Shown here piece by piece: positions 1 through 8,845 of a stretch of 64,000 bases of DNA. A program made the translations under genes and the position numbers. The notes below the pieces were generated by a model, which ran no database searches, was not told where the DNA came from, and saw only the letters and a program-made list of their open reading frames with translations. The number at the start of each line of letters is the position of its first letter. Positions within the stretch are counted from its first letter, which is position 1. This DNA is from CAWHHZ01 sp963829355 (GTDB taxonomy: Bacteria; Acidobacteriota; Thermoanaerobaculia; Gp7-AA8; JAHWKK01): contig CAWHHZ010000009.1 in assembly GCA_963829355.1 (NCBI GenBank), positions 248,001 through 312,000 on the forward strand, written 5' to 3'.

Positions 1-2
1 TT

Positions 3-212
3 CGTCACCGGGCTGAGCTCGACGGAAAGTCCCTGAGCGGGTGGATTCGCGAGGCTGCGATTGGAAAGCTCGAGAGTGCCGATGAGGCGATGGCCTCCGC
101 CGAAGAGCTACGAGAGTTCTTTGCGGCTCGACATCATGAGGAACACGGCCGCGAGCCCGATTGGGAGGATCATCTCGCCGTGATCGATCGCTCGAGGCGG
201 AGTCAGTCCTGA
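3..212 (+). CDS. C-terminal part of a VapB-like antitoxin (5' end outside window)
   Basis: An open frame enters from the left edge and stops at TGA 210-212. The visible residues include the segments SLSGWIREAAIGKLESADEA and REPDWEDHLAVIDRSRR. This is a charged, helical tail like those of antitoxins that sit just before PIN-domain toxins. The DNA-binding part may lie outside the window, so the family cannot be fixed. The stop overlaps the start region of the PIN gene that follows, which is the usual antitoxin-toxin arrangement. The role is inferred mainly from that context. Confidence 0.55.
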   Translation, partial: RHRAELDGKSLSGWIREAAIGKLESADEAMASAEELREFFAARHHEEHGREPDWEDHLAVIDRSRRSQS

Positions 213-595
213 TCTTCGTCGACACGAACGTCTTCATGTATGCCGTGGGGCGAGAGCATCCGCTACGGTCCCGGGCGCAGAAGTTCTTTCTCGATGCCCC
301 GCGTCGTGAGAGCCGTCTCGTGACTTCAGCTGAGGTCCTTCAGGAGTTGATGCACGCGTACGTGCCGGTCGGCCGGGTGACGACCCTCGATGCCGCGATG
401 GAGCTCGTGACGAGAACCGTTTCCGAGATCTGGCCTCTCGAGCCGGAAGACGTAAGGTTTGCCCGTTCTCTGATCCGGGACCACGCATCGCTCGGAGCCA
501 GAGATCTGCTCTACCTGGCGTGCTGCCGTCGCCGAGGGGCTGACCGAATCAAGACGTTCGATCGATCTCTCGCGTCTGCATTCAAAGGAAAGTGA
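161..595 (+). CDS. PIN-domain toxin, VapC family
   Basis: This is a predicted Mg-dependent endoribonuclease toxin. The PIN core begins at IFVDTNVFMYAVG and carries the expected acidic residues: Asp in VDTN, Glu in SAEVLQE, Asp in GARDLLYLA and Asp in KTFDRSL. The size is normal for VapC. The longest frame starts at TTG 161 and would overlap the antitoxin by about 50 bases. A shorter start near 206-211, where the antitoxin stop TGA (210-212) lies, fits the protein family better but would need a rare CTG codon. The two genes probably form one autoregulated operon. The family call is firm; the start is not. Confidence 0.8.
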   Translation: MGGSSRRDRSLEAESVLIFVDTNVFMYAVGREHPLRSRAQKFFLDAPRRESRLVTSAEVLQELMHAYVPVGRVTTLDAAMELVTRTVSEIWPLEPEDVRFARSLIRDHASLGARDLLYLACCRRRGADRIKTFDRSLASAFKGK

Positions 596-786
596 TACCT
601 CGGGAAACCTTCTCTCATGAGTGAACTCAGTCAGACCATCCAGAGAAACGGACCCCGACACTGGAAGACTCTCTGAGCTGGCGGGAGAGGCGAGCGCCAG
701 ACGAAAAACAGGTCGTCGCCGAGTGCCAGTGGCGCGATGCCATCCCAGAACTGCAGCCCTAGCTCGAAACGGGAATCGACCAGAAA

Positions 787-822
787 TTATGATCTGACAT
801 CATTCTGTTATGATGTGCATAC
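787..822 (+). promoter_or_regulatory. Candidate promoter/operator of the second toxin-antitoxin pair
   Basis: TTATGAT occurs at 787-793 and again at 808-814, exactly 21 bases (two helical turns) apart. The second copy contains TATGAT, close to a -10 box, and lies only 8 bases before the antitoxin ATG at 823. No ribosome-binding site fits in that gap, so a leaderless transcript is possible. Spaced direct repeats over a promoter are typical operators for ribbon-helix-helix antitoxins. The rest of 596-786 shows no gene or clear signal. Confidence 0.4.
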
Positions 823-1077
823 ATGCGAACCACCATTTCGATCGAAGACCGGTTAGCAGAGGCCGTCAAGGAGAAAGCCGCCGCCGCCGGGACCAGCGTC
901 AGTGCCTATATCGCGGCGGTCCTGGACGACGCACTGAAACGGCAGGAGCCGGAAGAGCAGAGGCCATTTCGGCTCGTAACTGTCGGTGGTTCCGGCGTGC
1001 ATCGAGGGGTGGATCTTGACCGTATTCGTCAACTGGAGGTTATGGAGGACGAGATGCGGTGGGGCGGGAAGGACTGA
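823..1077 (+). CDS. Ribbon-helix-helix antitoxin (VapB-like)
   Basis: This 84-residue protein starts MRTTISIEDRLAEAVKEKAA. That is a beta-strand followed by a helix typical of ribbon-helix-helix DNA-binding antitoxins, with TSVSAYIAAVLDDAL as the second helix. The acidic tail (RIRQLEVMEDEMRWGGKD) would be the toxin-binding part. It ends 3 bases before the GTG start of the PIN toxin, so the two are cotranscribed. The dimer probably represses its own promoter through the direct repeats just upstream. The family is clear from fold pattern and context. Confidence 0.8.
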   Translation: MRTTISIEDRLAEAVKEKAAAAGTSVSAYIAAVLDDALKRQEPEEQRPFRLVTVGGSGVHRGVDLDRIRQLEVMEDEMRWGGKD

Positions 1078-1080
1078 GGC

Positions 1081-1515
1081 GTGCTGCTGCCGGACGTCAA
1101 CGTGTTGATCTATGCGCACCGGGAGGATTCGACGCCCGAGCATACTGCCTACGCCTCCTGGCTGACGGACCTGGCAAGCGGAGAGGAACCGTTTGCCCTC
1201 TCGGTGTTGGCGTTGGGAGGTGTGGTCCGCATTGTCACGAACTCTCGGATCTTTGCAAGACCCTCCACTGTCGCCGAGGTCTTCGACTTCATCGAAGAGC
1301 TGATCACGCGGCCGCAGGCCAGAATCGTGGGTCCAGGGCCGAAGCACATGCGGATTTTCGAGAGCCTGTGCCGGCAATCCGGAGCGACGGGCAAGCTGGT
1401 CGCCGACGCCCAACATGCCGCGGTCGCCATCGAACACGGCTGCACGATGGTCACCACCGATGCCGATTTCAGCCGGTTCCCTCAGGTGCGTTGGCAGCAT
1501 CCTTTGCAGGGATGA
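1081..1515 (+). CDS. PIN-domain toxin, VapC family
   Basis: This is a second PIN ribonuclease toxin, 144 residues, starting at GTG 1081. It has the first acidic residue in LLPDVNVLIYAH, and late acidic residues in LVADAQHAAVA and VTTDADFSRFP. In related PIN toxins the segment before the RIVTN stretch usually reads SEL, giving the second acidic ligand. Here it reads LSVLALGGVVRIVTN, so that Glu appears to be Val. This could weaken activity, or a nearby residue could take over. It lies directly after its antitoxin gene. Confidence 0.8.
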   Translation: MLLPDVNVLIYAHREDSTPEHTAYASWLTDLASGEEPFALSVLALGGVVRIVTNSRIFARPSTVAEVFDFIEELITRPQARIVGPGPKHMRIFESLCRQSGATGKLVADAQHAAVAIEHGCTMVTTDADFSRFPQVRWQHPLQG

Positions 1516-1627
1516 GTGGCGGAGCCCTCCGCGATTCGGGCGGGGACGTCCGACCCCCACGAGGTGCACGTCCCTGTGACGGCTCCCCTCGCTCTGGGTC
1601 CCGTTCCGTGATAAAAATCACGACCCT

Positions 1628-2803
1628 ATGAAAGTGCACGAATATCAAGCCAAAGAAATCCTTCGCCGATACGGAGTTGCCGTACCGCGCGGAATCGTCG
1701 TCGAGAAGGCTGAGGACGCACGAAAGGCCGCTGAAGAGCTCGGCGGACGAGTCGTCGTCAAAGCGCAGATTCACGCCGGAGGGCGTGGGAAGGGCGGCGG
1801 CGTCAAGCTCGCCAAGGATCCCGACGAGGCTGTGAAGATCGCCGGCGAGATCCTCGGGATGCAGCTCGTCACGCACCAGACCGGTCCCGAGGGTCAGCTC
1901 GTGAGAAAGGTCCTGATCGAGGAAGCGCTCAATCTCGACAAGGAGCTCTACCTCGGGATCACGCTCGATCGCAGCCTCGGAAAGCCAGTCATCATGGCTT
2001 CCACTCAGGGCGGCATGGAGATCGAAGAAGTCGCGGCGAAGGATCCGTCGGCCATCAAGCGAATCCCCGTCGACGCCATCCTCGGGCTGCAGCCGTTTCA
2101 GGCACGTCAGGTCGCCTGGGCGCTCGGTCTCGAAGGCAAGGCGTTCAAGCAGTGCGTCGGGCTCGTCCAGAAGCTGATGAAGGCATACATCGACACCGAT
2201 GCGCGCTCTGGCCGAGATCAATCCTCTTCTGGTCACCAAGGAAGAGGACGTCGTGGCGCTCGACTGCAAGATGAACTTCGACGGCAACGCTCTGTTCCGA
2301 CACGAGGACATCGTCGAGATGCGCGACATCCACGAGGAAGATCCTCTCGAGGTCGAAGCGTCGGAGCATGGACTGAACTACATCAAAGCTCGACGGCAAC
2401 GTCGGCTGCATGGTCAACGGAGCCGGGACTCGCGATGTCGACCATGGACATCATCAAGCTCGCTGGCGGAGAGCCGGCGAACTTTCTGGACGTCGGCGGC
2501 GGTGCATCGGCCGAACAGGTCAAGGACGCGTTCCAGATCATCCTCAGCGACAAGAACGTCAAGGCGATCCTGATCAACATCTTTGGCGGAATCATGCGCT
2601 GCGACCGCATCGCCGAGGGCGTGATCGAAGCCTCGCGCGAGATCGGCCTTCCGGTTCCGCTGGTCGTGCGGCTCGAAGGGACGAACGTCGAGCTCGGCAA
2701 GAAGCTGCTCGAGGAGTCGGGACTGAACCTGATCACCGCCGACGGCATGGAAGACGCGGCACGCAAAGTCGTGGACGCCGCCACCTCCCAGCCCGCCTCG
2801 TAA
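1628..2803 (+). CDS. sucC: Succinyl-CoA synthetase (ADP-forming) beta subunit, frame broken three times
   Basis: This is the beta subunit of the TCA-cycle ligase that interconverts succinyl-CoA and succinate with nucleotide triphosphate formation. The N-terminal ATP-grasp part (MKVHEYQAKEILRRYG, KAQIHAGGRGKGGGVKLA) and the C-terminal part (LAGGEPANFLDVGGG, NIFGGIMRCDRIAEG) share one frame. The frame stays open throughout at 391 residues, but residues about 193-269 are not real in it. The conserved segment LAEINPLLVTKEEDVVALD lies in a second frame and LDGNVGCMVNGAG in a third. Single extra bases near 2203, 2386 and 2426 explain all three switches. The protein is probably intact in the living cell. 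sucD follows after 18 bases. Confidence 0.93.
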   Translation: MKVHEYQAKEILRRYGVAVPRGIVVEKAEDARKAAEELGGRVVVKAQIHAGGRGKGGGVKLAKDPDEAVKIAGEILGMQLVTHQTGPEGQLVRKVLIEEALNLDKELYLGITLDRSLGKPVIMASTQGGMEIEEVAAKDPSAIKRIPVDAILGLQPFQARQVAWALGLEGKAFKQCVGLVQKLMKAYIDTDARSGRDQSSSGHQGRGRRGARLQDELRRQRSVPTRGHRRDARHPRGRSSRGRSVGAWTELHQSSTATSAAWSTEPGLAMSTMDIIKLAGGEPANFLDVGGGASAEQVKDAFQIILSDKNVKAILINIFGGIMRCDRIAEGVIEASREIGLPVPLVVRLEGTNVELGKKLLEESGLNLITADGMEDAARKVVDAATSQPAS

Positions 2804-2821
2804 CGAAACACGGAGATATCA

Positions 2822-3722
<901 letters not shown>

Positions 3723-3773
3723 CGGGCCAGGCTGCCCGTATGCGTTGCGACCCGAGACCGGTACGATAGAGGA

Positions 3774-4499
3774 ATGACGGATACACCTGCTGCAAGCACT
3801 CGTCGAGAACCGATCGAGATCCCGGGTCCCCGCACCAGCGGCTGGCTCGTTCTGATCGGCGGTGGTGAGTTCTCCTTTGGTCAGACCGAGGAGATCGATC
3901 GCTTTCTCCTCGAGAAGATGCCGTCCGACCGCAGGAAGGTCGCATTCCTTCCGACGGCATCGGGCTCGCCTGACTACGGCCACCACTTCGCCGAGTATCT
4001 TCGTGGGCTCGATTCGACGGTCGAGGTGAGGAGCATTCCGATCTACCGGAGCCGTGACGCACGGCGCGGCAAGAACCTGGACATGATCCGTGAGTCGGGC
4101 CTCGTCTATTTCGGCGGCGGCGTGACCAACCGGCTGCTCGATGCCGTGCGTGGCGAACCTGCAACCGATGCGCTGCTCGATGTTCTCTCTGCCGGAGGTG
4201 TGGTCGCAGCGATCGGAGCGGCCGCCGAATGCTTCGGAGATGTGACGCGCTCGATGCTGACCCTAGGAGCCCCTCTCGATGGCCTCGGCTTCGTGCCGGG
4301 TGCGCTGGTTGTCTCCCACTTCACCGAGGCGCTGACCTCGAACTTCGAGATGCTGATGCGTCACGAGCGTGTCTCGATGGGGCTCGCCATTCCGGAGCGG
4401 TCCGCCATCGCCATCTCCCCCGAACGCCAGGGAGAGATCGTGGGAGAGGGAACCGTCGCCGTCGTGAGAAAGCGCACGGGCGCCGCCTCGATCCTCTAG
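3774..4499 (+). CDS. Peptidase S51-like (cyanophycinase/dipeptidase E-like) protein without the usual Ser
   Basis: This 241-residue protein has the class I glutamine-amidotransferase-like fold of the S51 family: GWLVLIGGGEFSFG near the start, then VAFLPTASGSPDYG and LVYFGGGVTNRLLD. In active members the nucleophile elbow reads G-x-S-A-G. Here residues 148-152 read GAAAE, so residue 150 is Ala and not Ser. Peptidase activity by the normal route is therefore doubtful, and it may be a binding or regulatory relative. The residue change is seen directly; loss of activity is inferred. It stands alone 51 bases after sucD. Confidence 0.7.
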   Translation: MTDTPAASTRREPIEIPGPRTSGWLVLIGGGEFSFGQTEEIDRFLLEKMPSDRRKVAFLPTASGSPDYGHHFAEYLRGLDSTVEVRSIPIYRSRDARRGKNLDMIRESGLVYFGGGVTNRLLDAVRGEPATDALLDVLSAGGVVAAIGAAAECFGDVTRSMLTLGAPLDGLGFVPGALVVSHFTEALTSNFEMLMRHERVSMGLAIPERSAIAISPERQGEIVGEGTVAVVRKRTGAASIL

Positions 4500-4561
4500 C
4501 TCCCGCATCCTGAACCGTGGGAATGACGCCGCTTCGCTCCGCCAGTGGAGTGAAATGAACT

Positions 4562-4719
4562 GTCATCCTGAGCGCCGCCGAAGCGCAGCGGAGGCCTGCC
4601 CTGAGCGAAGCCGAAGGGAAGGTCGAAGGATCGCGTACTTTGCCGACTGTCAGGACGGAAAGTACGCGACAGTCAGGACGTACGCGATCCTTCCCCCGCG
4701 GAGCGGGGTCAGGATGACA
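4562..4719. repeat. REP-like palindromic element
   Basis: This element fills the 4500-4820 gap. It starts GTCATCCTGAGCG and ends CAGGATGAC, with inner arms GTCGAAGGATCGCGTAC and GTACGCGATCCTTC, so it can fold into a long hairpin. It is one of at least nine related copies in the window. No gene is seen in the gap. Confidence 0.85.
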
Positions 4720-4820
4720 GTCTGGGGAGGCGAGGAAACAGTGTCCCGCCACACGCGCTCACGCCGCTACCGTAAGTGATCACTGTCGTCACCCTCATGC
4801 CAGTGCTACGATTTCTCTGA

Positions 4821-6953
4821 ATGGCTACGACGACCGGTCGGCCCGCATCGAGGCGGGCAACCCTCATCAGTTTCGCCTCGCTGGGGCTGGCGGGGCTGGC
4901 GACGCTCATCTTCGTCACCGTACAGCGTCGAGAGGAAGTGGTCCGGATTCATCAGGCGCTCGGCGATCGCGGAACGGCACTGATCATGATCTTCGCGGCC
5001 TTCTGCCTGATTCTGGCACTGCTGAGATTCGAGTTGACGAATCTGGTCTTCGTCAACCTCGTGCTGGTCGCACTCATCGCGATGTTCCCTCTACTCGGGA
5101 TGGTCCTGACGGGATGGATCGCTGTCATCTCCACGATCGTCCCACGGATCATCCGCGTTCTTCCGACGGGCTCCGGCAAGACCGTGCCGGACGATCCTCC
5201 ACTCGAATGGATCAAGCTGTTCGGCCTCTTCGGCATCTACGGCATTCCGGTCGTCATTGCCTCGCTGGTCTATGGCACACTCGGCGGTGTCGCACCGGTG
5301 ACCGCGATCACCACGCCGGAGGTCGGAAGAGTCGTCGTGAGCGGCCTTCTTCTGATCGTCTGCAACAATCTCATCATGTTCACCGTCATGGGGCTTTACG
5401 GTTATCCCGCCGCGCTCCGTGTGCAACTCGTATCGATCGACTCCTCGATCTACTTCCTCATCCTTCCGTACTCGGTCGTCATGACGCTCTCCTACGCCGC
5501 GATGGGGCCGGGAGCGGTCCTCGCGCTCGCGTTCACCGGCGTCGTCATGAACATGATCGCCCGCAGCCTCTCTCTCGCGCGGGCTTCCAGCCAGCGACAG
5601 GTCCGAAGACTCGCGTCTCTCACTGCGATCGGCAACTCGATCTCGCTCCGCTTCACACGGGACGAGTTCCTTCACACGATCTACGAGGAGACACGAAAGG
5701 TCGTGGACGCATCGATCTTCAGCGTCGCCCTCTATGACGAGCAGAAAGGGGAGCTCAAATTCGAGCTCGACGTCATCGATGGTGCGGTGCAGCCGAAATC
5801 TTCAATCCCTTTGGGGCCCGGGCTCAACTCATGGATCGTGCGCAACCAGAAGCCGCTCCTTCTCGGGAGTCTTCGACAGGAGCGCAGCCTGGGGTTGATG
5901 TCGATCGAGGATGGCCTGCCCACCGAGGCATGGCTCGGCGTCCCGATGATTGCTCTCGACCGCGTGATCGGAGTCATCTCGGTCCAGAGCTACCGCAAGA
6001 ACGGCTTCACCTCGGATGATCTCCTCCTGCTGACGGCGATCGCCAACCAGGCTGCCGTCGCGCTCGAGAGCTCGCAGCTCTACGGCGACCTCGAGAGTCT
6101 CACTTACGCCCTCGAGCAGCGTGTCGCGGAACGCACCTACGATCTTCAGGATGCGAATCTGCGTCTGATGGCGGCGGATCGGTCGAAGAACCAGTTTCTC
6201 GCAAATATGTCGCACGAGTTGAGAACGCCACTGAACTCGATCATCGGGTTCTCCAGCGTCCTGCTCAAGAATGCCGCCGATTCGCTCGATCCCCGTCTGT
6301 ACCGGTTTCTCGAGAACATCCACACCGCCGGCACTCACCTGCTCGTTCTGATCAACGACATCCTCGATCTCTCAAAAATCGAAGCCGGCCGTATGGAGCT
6401 GCGTCTCGAGCGCTTCGACATGCGGGAGACGATCGCCTCGGTTCAGCGCGTGATGAAGGGCTTCGCCGAGGACTCCCGTATAGAGATTATCGACTCTGTG
6501 GATGACGATGTGCCGCTGGTGAGACTCGACGAGGGACGTCTCAAGCAGATCCTTTTCAATCTTCTTTCGAATGCCGTGAAGTTTTCCCCCGGAGGAGGAG
6601 CGATCCGCCTGGAGATCAAATATCTGCCGGGATACGTTTCACAGCTTCACCAGGAATCTGTGCGGATCGTCGTCACCGACCAGGGAATCGGCATCGAGGC
6701 GATGGAGCTCGAGAAAATATTCGACCAGTTCTACCAGACTCGCCCCGCGCAGCGAGCCGCACGAAAAGGGGGTACCGGGCTCGGGCTCTCTCTGACGAGG
6801 AACTTCGTCGAGCTTCATCACGGACGAATCGATGTGAAATCGACTCCCGGGCATGGAACGACATTCACGATTGATCTCCCCGTCGATGCGGGGACGGCAC
6901 CACCGGCGACGGGAGCCGCGCCGACGGGAAATATCTCCCGCGCCCGCCGCTGA
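4821..6953 (+). CDS. Membrane-bound GAF-domain sensor histidine kinase
   Basis: This 710-residue protein has an N-terminal half with six to eight hydrophobic helices (to about residue 250), then a GAF domain (about 275-415), a coiled stretch (LEQRVAERTYDLQDANLRL), a HisKA domain and a HATPase domain. The phospho-acceptor motif is FLANMSHELRTPLN, His at about 465. The N box (NLLSNAVKFS) is at about 580, with DQGIGI and GTGLGLS following. The N-terminal part resembles integral-membrane sensing regions of unknown ligand. No response regulator is adjacent, so its partner is elsewhere. The start ATG 4821 is the first Met of the frame; no strong ribosome site is seen. Confidence 0.9.
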   Translation: MATTTGRPASRRATLISFASLGLAGLATLIFVTVQRREEVVRIHQALGDRGTALIMIFAAFCLILALLRFELTNLVFVNLVLVALIAMFPLLGMVLTGWIAVISTIVPRIIRVLPTGSGKTVPDDPPLEWIKLFGLFGIYGIPVVIASLVYGTLGGVAPVTAITTPEVGRVVVSGLLLIVCNNLIMFTVMGLYGYPAALRVQLVSIDSSIYFLILPYSVVMTLSYAAMGPGAVLALAFTGVVMNMIARSLSLARASSQRQVRRLASLTAIGNSISLRFTRDEFLHTIYEETRKVVDASIFSVALYDEQKGELKFELDVIDGAVQPKSSIPLGPGLNSWIVRNQKPLLLGSLRQERSLGLMSIEDGLPTEAWLGVPMIALDRVIGVISVQSYRKNGFTSDDLLLLTAIANQAAVALESSQLYGDLESLTYALEQRVAERTYDLQDANLRLMAADRSKNQFLANMSHELRTPLNSIIGFSSVLLKNAADSLDPRLYRFLENIHTAGTHLLVLINDILDLSKIEAGRMELRLERFDMRETIASVQRVMKGFAEDSRIEIIDSVDDDVPLVRLDEGRLKQILFNLLSNAVKFSPGGGAIRLEIKYLPGYVSQLHQESVRIVVTDQGIGIEAMELEKIFDQFYQTRPAQRAARKGGTGLGLSLTRNFVELHHGRIDVKSTPGHGTTFTIDLPVDAGTAPPATGAAPTGNISRARR

Positions 6954-6962
6954 AGTCTTGCT

Positions 6963-7080
6963 GTCATCCTGAGCCGCCGGAGCGCAGCGAAGGACGGTCG
7001 AAGGATCGCGTGGCGTCATCCTCGCCCGAACTTCGGTCGAGTCAGACCGTACGCGATCCTTCGCTCGCGCTCAGGATGAC
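6963..7080. repeat. REP-like palindromic element
   Basis: It starts GTCATCCTGAGCCGCC and ends GCGCTCAGGATGAC, with the inner pair GGTCGAAGGATCGCG and CGCGATCCTTCG. It lies between the sensor kinase and ndk and could act as a processing or termination structure for the kinase transcript. Confidence 0.85.
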
Positions 7081-7201
7081 AGCCTTTCTCGATCGCCAGG
7101 CTCACCCTCCGCAATAACCGCCGCCTTCCTCGAGTTTCATGCGAGTCGAAGCTCGTAGTACACAAAGCCATCGATCCAACAATCATCAAGGAGATCAAAG
7201 A

Positions 7202-7618
7202 ATGTCGAACAAGACCTTTACGATCGTGAAGCCCGACTCAGTCGAGAAGGGGAACTTCGGAAAGATCGTCTCTCGAATCGAAGCAGAAGGATTCGAGGTC
7301 GCTGCAGTCAAGAAACTCCGCCTCTCGAAGAGCCAGGCGCAGGAGTTCTACGCCGTTCACAACGAGCGCCCGTTCTTCAATGACCTAGTCGCTTACATGA
7401 CGTCCGGTCCGGTGTACGTCGCCGCTCTGCGGAAAGAGAACGCCGTCCAGTCACTCCGTAACCTGATGGGCGCGACCGATCCTGCCAAAGCCGAAGAGGG
7501 TTCCCTGCGCAAAGAGTTCGGTGAGTCGATCGAGCGGAACGCCGTTCACGGCTCCGACTCGGACGAGAACGCCGATCGCGAGATCCACTTCTTCTTCTCC
7601 GACATCGAGCTCGTCTGA
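7202..7618 (+). CDS. ndk: Nucleoside diphosphate kinase
   Basis: It transfers the gamma phosphate from ATP to other nucleoside diphosphates through a phospho-His. The protein is 138 residues, the family norm, and starts MSNKTFTIVKPDSVEKGN. The active-site His is H116 in ERNAVHGSDS. An AGGAG site lies just before ATG 7202, so I prefer this start to the in-frame upstream start at 7139. The C-terminal stretch SDENADREIHFFF is normal for the family. Confidence 0.95.
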   Translation: MSNKTFTIVKPDSVEKGNFGKIVSRIEAEGFEVAAVKKLRLSKSQAQEFYAVHNERPFFNDLVAYMTSGPVYVAALRKENAVQSLRNLMGATDPAKAEEGSLRKEFGESIERNAVHGSDSDENADREIHFFFSDIELV

Positions 7619-7689
7619 TTTCCGTGTGCGGTGCGCGGGCAATCCGCTCGCGTACCGTACCACGAGACTGCCGTACGGCGGTCACGCTT

Positions 7690-7885
7690 TGATCAGCCCC
7701 CGGCTTTGCCAGGGGGCGACCGCCACACCTTGAACGGCCACGCATGTCCGTAGGGACGTGCCTCGGCCGACATCGGTCCCGCAACCATCGAAGGCAATGC
7801 GGCACCTCCATACGGAGGTGCGTGGATTGGCGTGATGACCGGCGACCCCCGGTGAAACCGGGGCTAACCAAGGCACCGCCCGCAT
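7690..7885. repeat. Cluster of short GC-rich hairpins between ndk and rlpA
   Basis: Several unrelated 18-20 base hairpins follow one another: CCCCCGGCTTTGCCAGGGGG, GTCCGTAGGGAC, CACCTCCATACGGAGGTG, CCCCCGGTGAAACCGGGG and, just after, CCGCCCGCATACGCAGGCGG. The two flanking genes converge here. The block may serve as a transcription barrier or as landing sites for small repeats. No coding frame of quality is seen in 7619-7972. Confidence 0.6.
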
Positions 7886-7972
7886 ACGCAGGCGGATCTT
7901 CAGTCCTCGCCAGATTGCGTACCGCGGCGATCGATGACACCGCCAACTGCGGCACGAGAGATTACATCCCGC

Positions 7973-8845
7973 TCAGCGTGGACGTCCGTCGACGATGAGA
8001 GACGGGTATCCGGCGAGATCGAACTTCTCGCGGAGCTCGATCGCCTTGACCCTCGTGTCTACCGGCCCCACCCGAACTCGCCACAACCCCGCGATCTCGA
8101 CCACGGATGTCACGTGGGTCGATCGTCACTTGCCTCTGCGGCGAGCTTTCTTGCATTCTCTTCGACACCGAATGCACCAAGCTGAATGTAGAAGTTACCC
8201 GTAGGGACCACCACGGGGGCGGTCACGATTCGAGTACCAGTCTCATCGACCTGCCGCTCGGCAGGCGGCGCGTCCGCCCTCTCCTCGATCACCTCCACGA
8301 GCACGACGTCCTCACTGTCGGCTCGCGGTCTGACTGGAGCTTCCTTGCTGCCCGCCGAGTCCGGGAGGGGGAACTCGACCTGCGGTGGGGCCTCCGGAAT
8401 CGCCGGAACGGGAAGTTTCTTATCCGGCTCCTCGACTCTCACGACGTACGGTGCAGGCGGCTCGTTGTCACTGGCCATCCGGATGACCTCGATCGTCACC
8501 GGCGTCACACCGATCTCGACCATGTCGATTTCTTTGGCGGCCGCGTAGGACAGGTCGATGATTCTGCTTTCAATGAACGGTCCGCGATCGTTGATCCGCA
8601 CGACGACCGACCTGCCGGTGCGCGGGTTGGTCACACGCACGAGCGTTCCGAACGGGAGAGTGCGATGCGCAGCCGTCAGAACATTCGGATCGAAGATTTC
8701 GCCATTGGCCGTCGTGCGTCCCGCAAACTCCTGACCGTACCAGCTCGCAAGCCCTTCGCTGACGAGCTCTCCCCGCTTCGCTCCCGTTGCGCAACCCACG
8801 GCAACGAGCGCAGACCAGAACGATCGATCGCTTCAGCCTGTTCAT
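7973..8845 (-). CDS. rlpA: RlpA-like septal lytic transglycosylase lipoprotein with SPOR domain, two frameshifts
   Basis: This is an outer-membrane lipoprotein expected to cleave or bind naked glycan strands at the septum. The N terminus reads MNRLKRSIVLVCA then, after a one-base shift near 8806, VAVGCATGAKRG, which supplies the lipobox Cys. The double-psi barrel follows (GLASWYGQEFAGRTTANGE, HRTLPFGTLVRVTN, VVVRINDRGPF), then a Pro-rich linker and a SPOR domain beginning FYIQLGAFGVEENARKLA. A second shift near 8110-8125 hides the SPOR end, which reads EIAGLWRVRVGPV and YPSLIVDGRPR and stops at 7973-7975. The ATG overlaps the purB stop (ATGA), so the two genes are translationally coupled. Confidence 0.85.
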
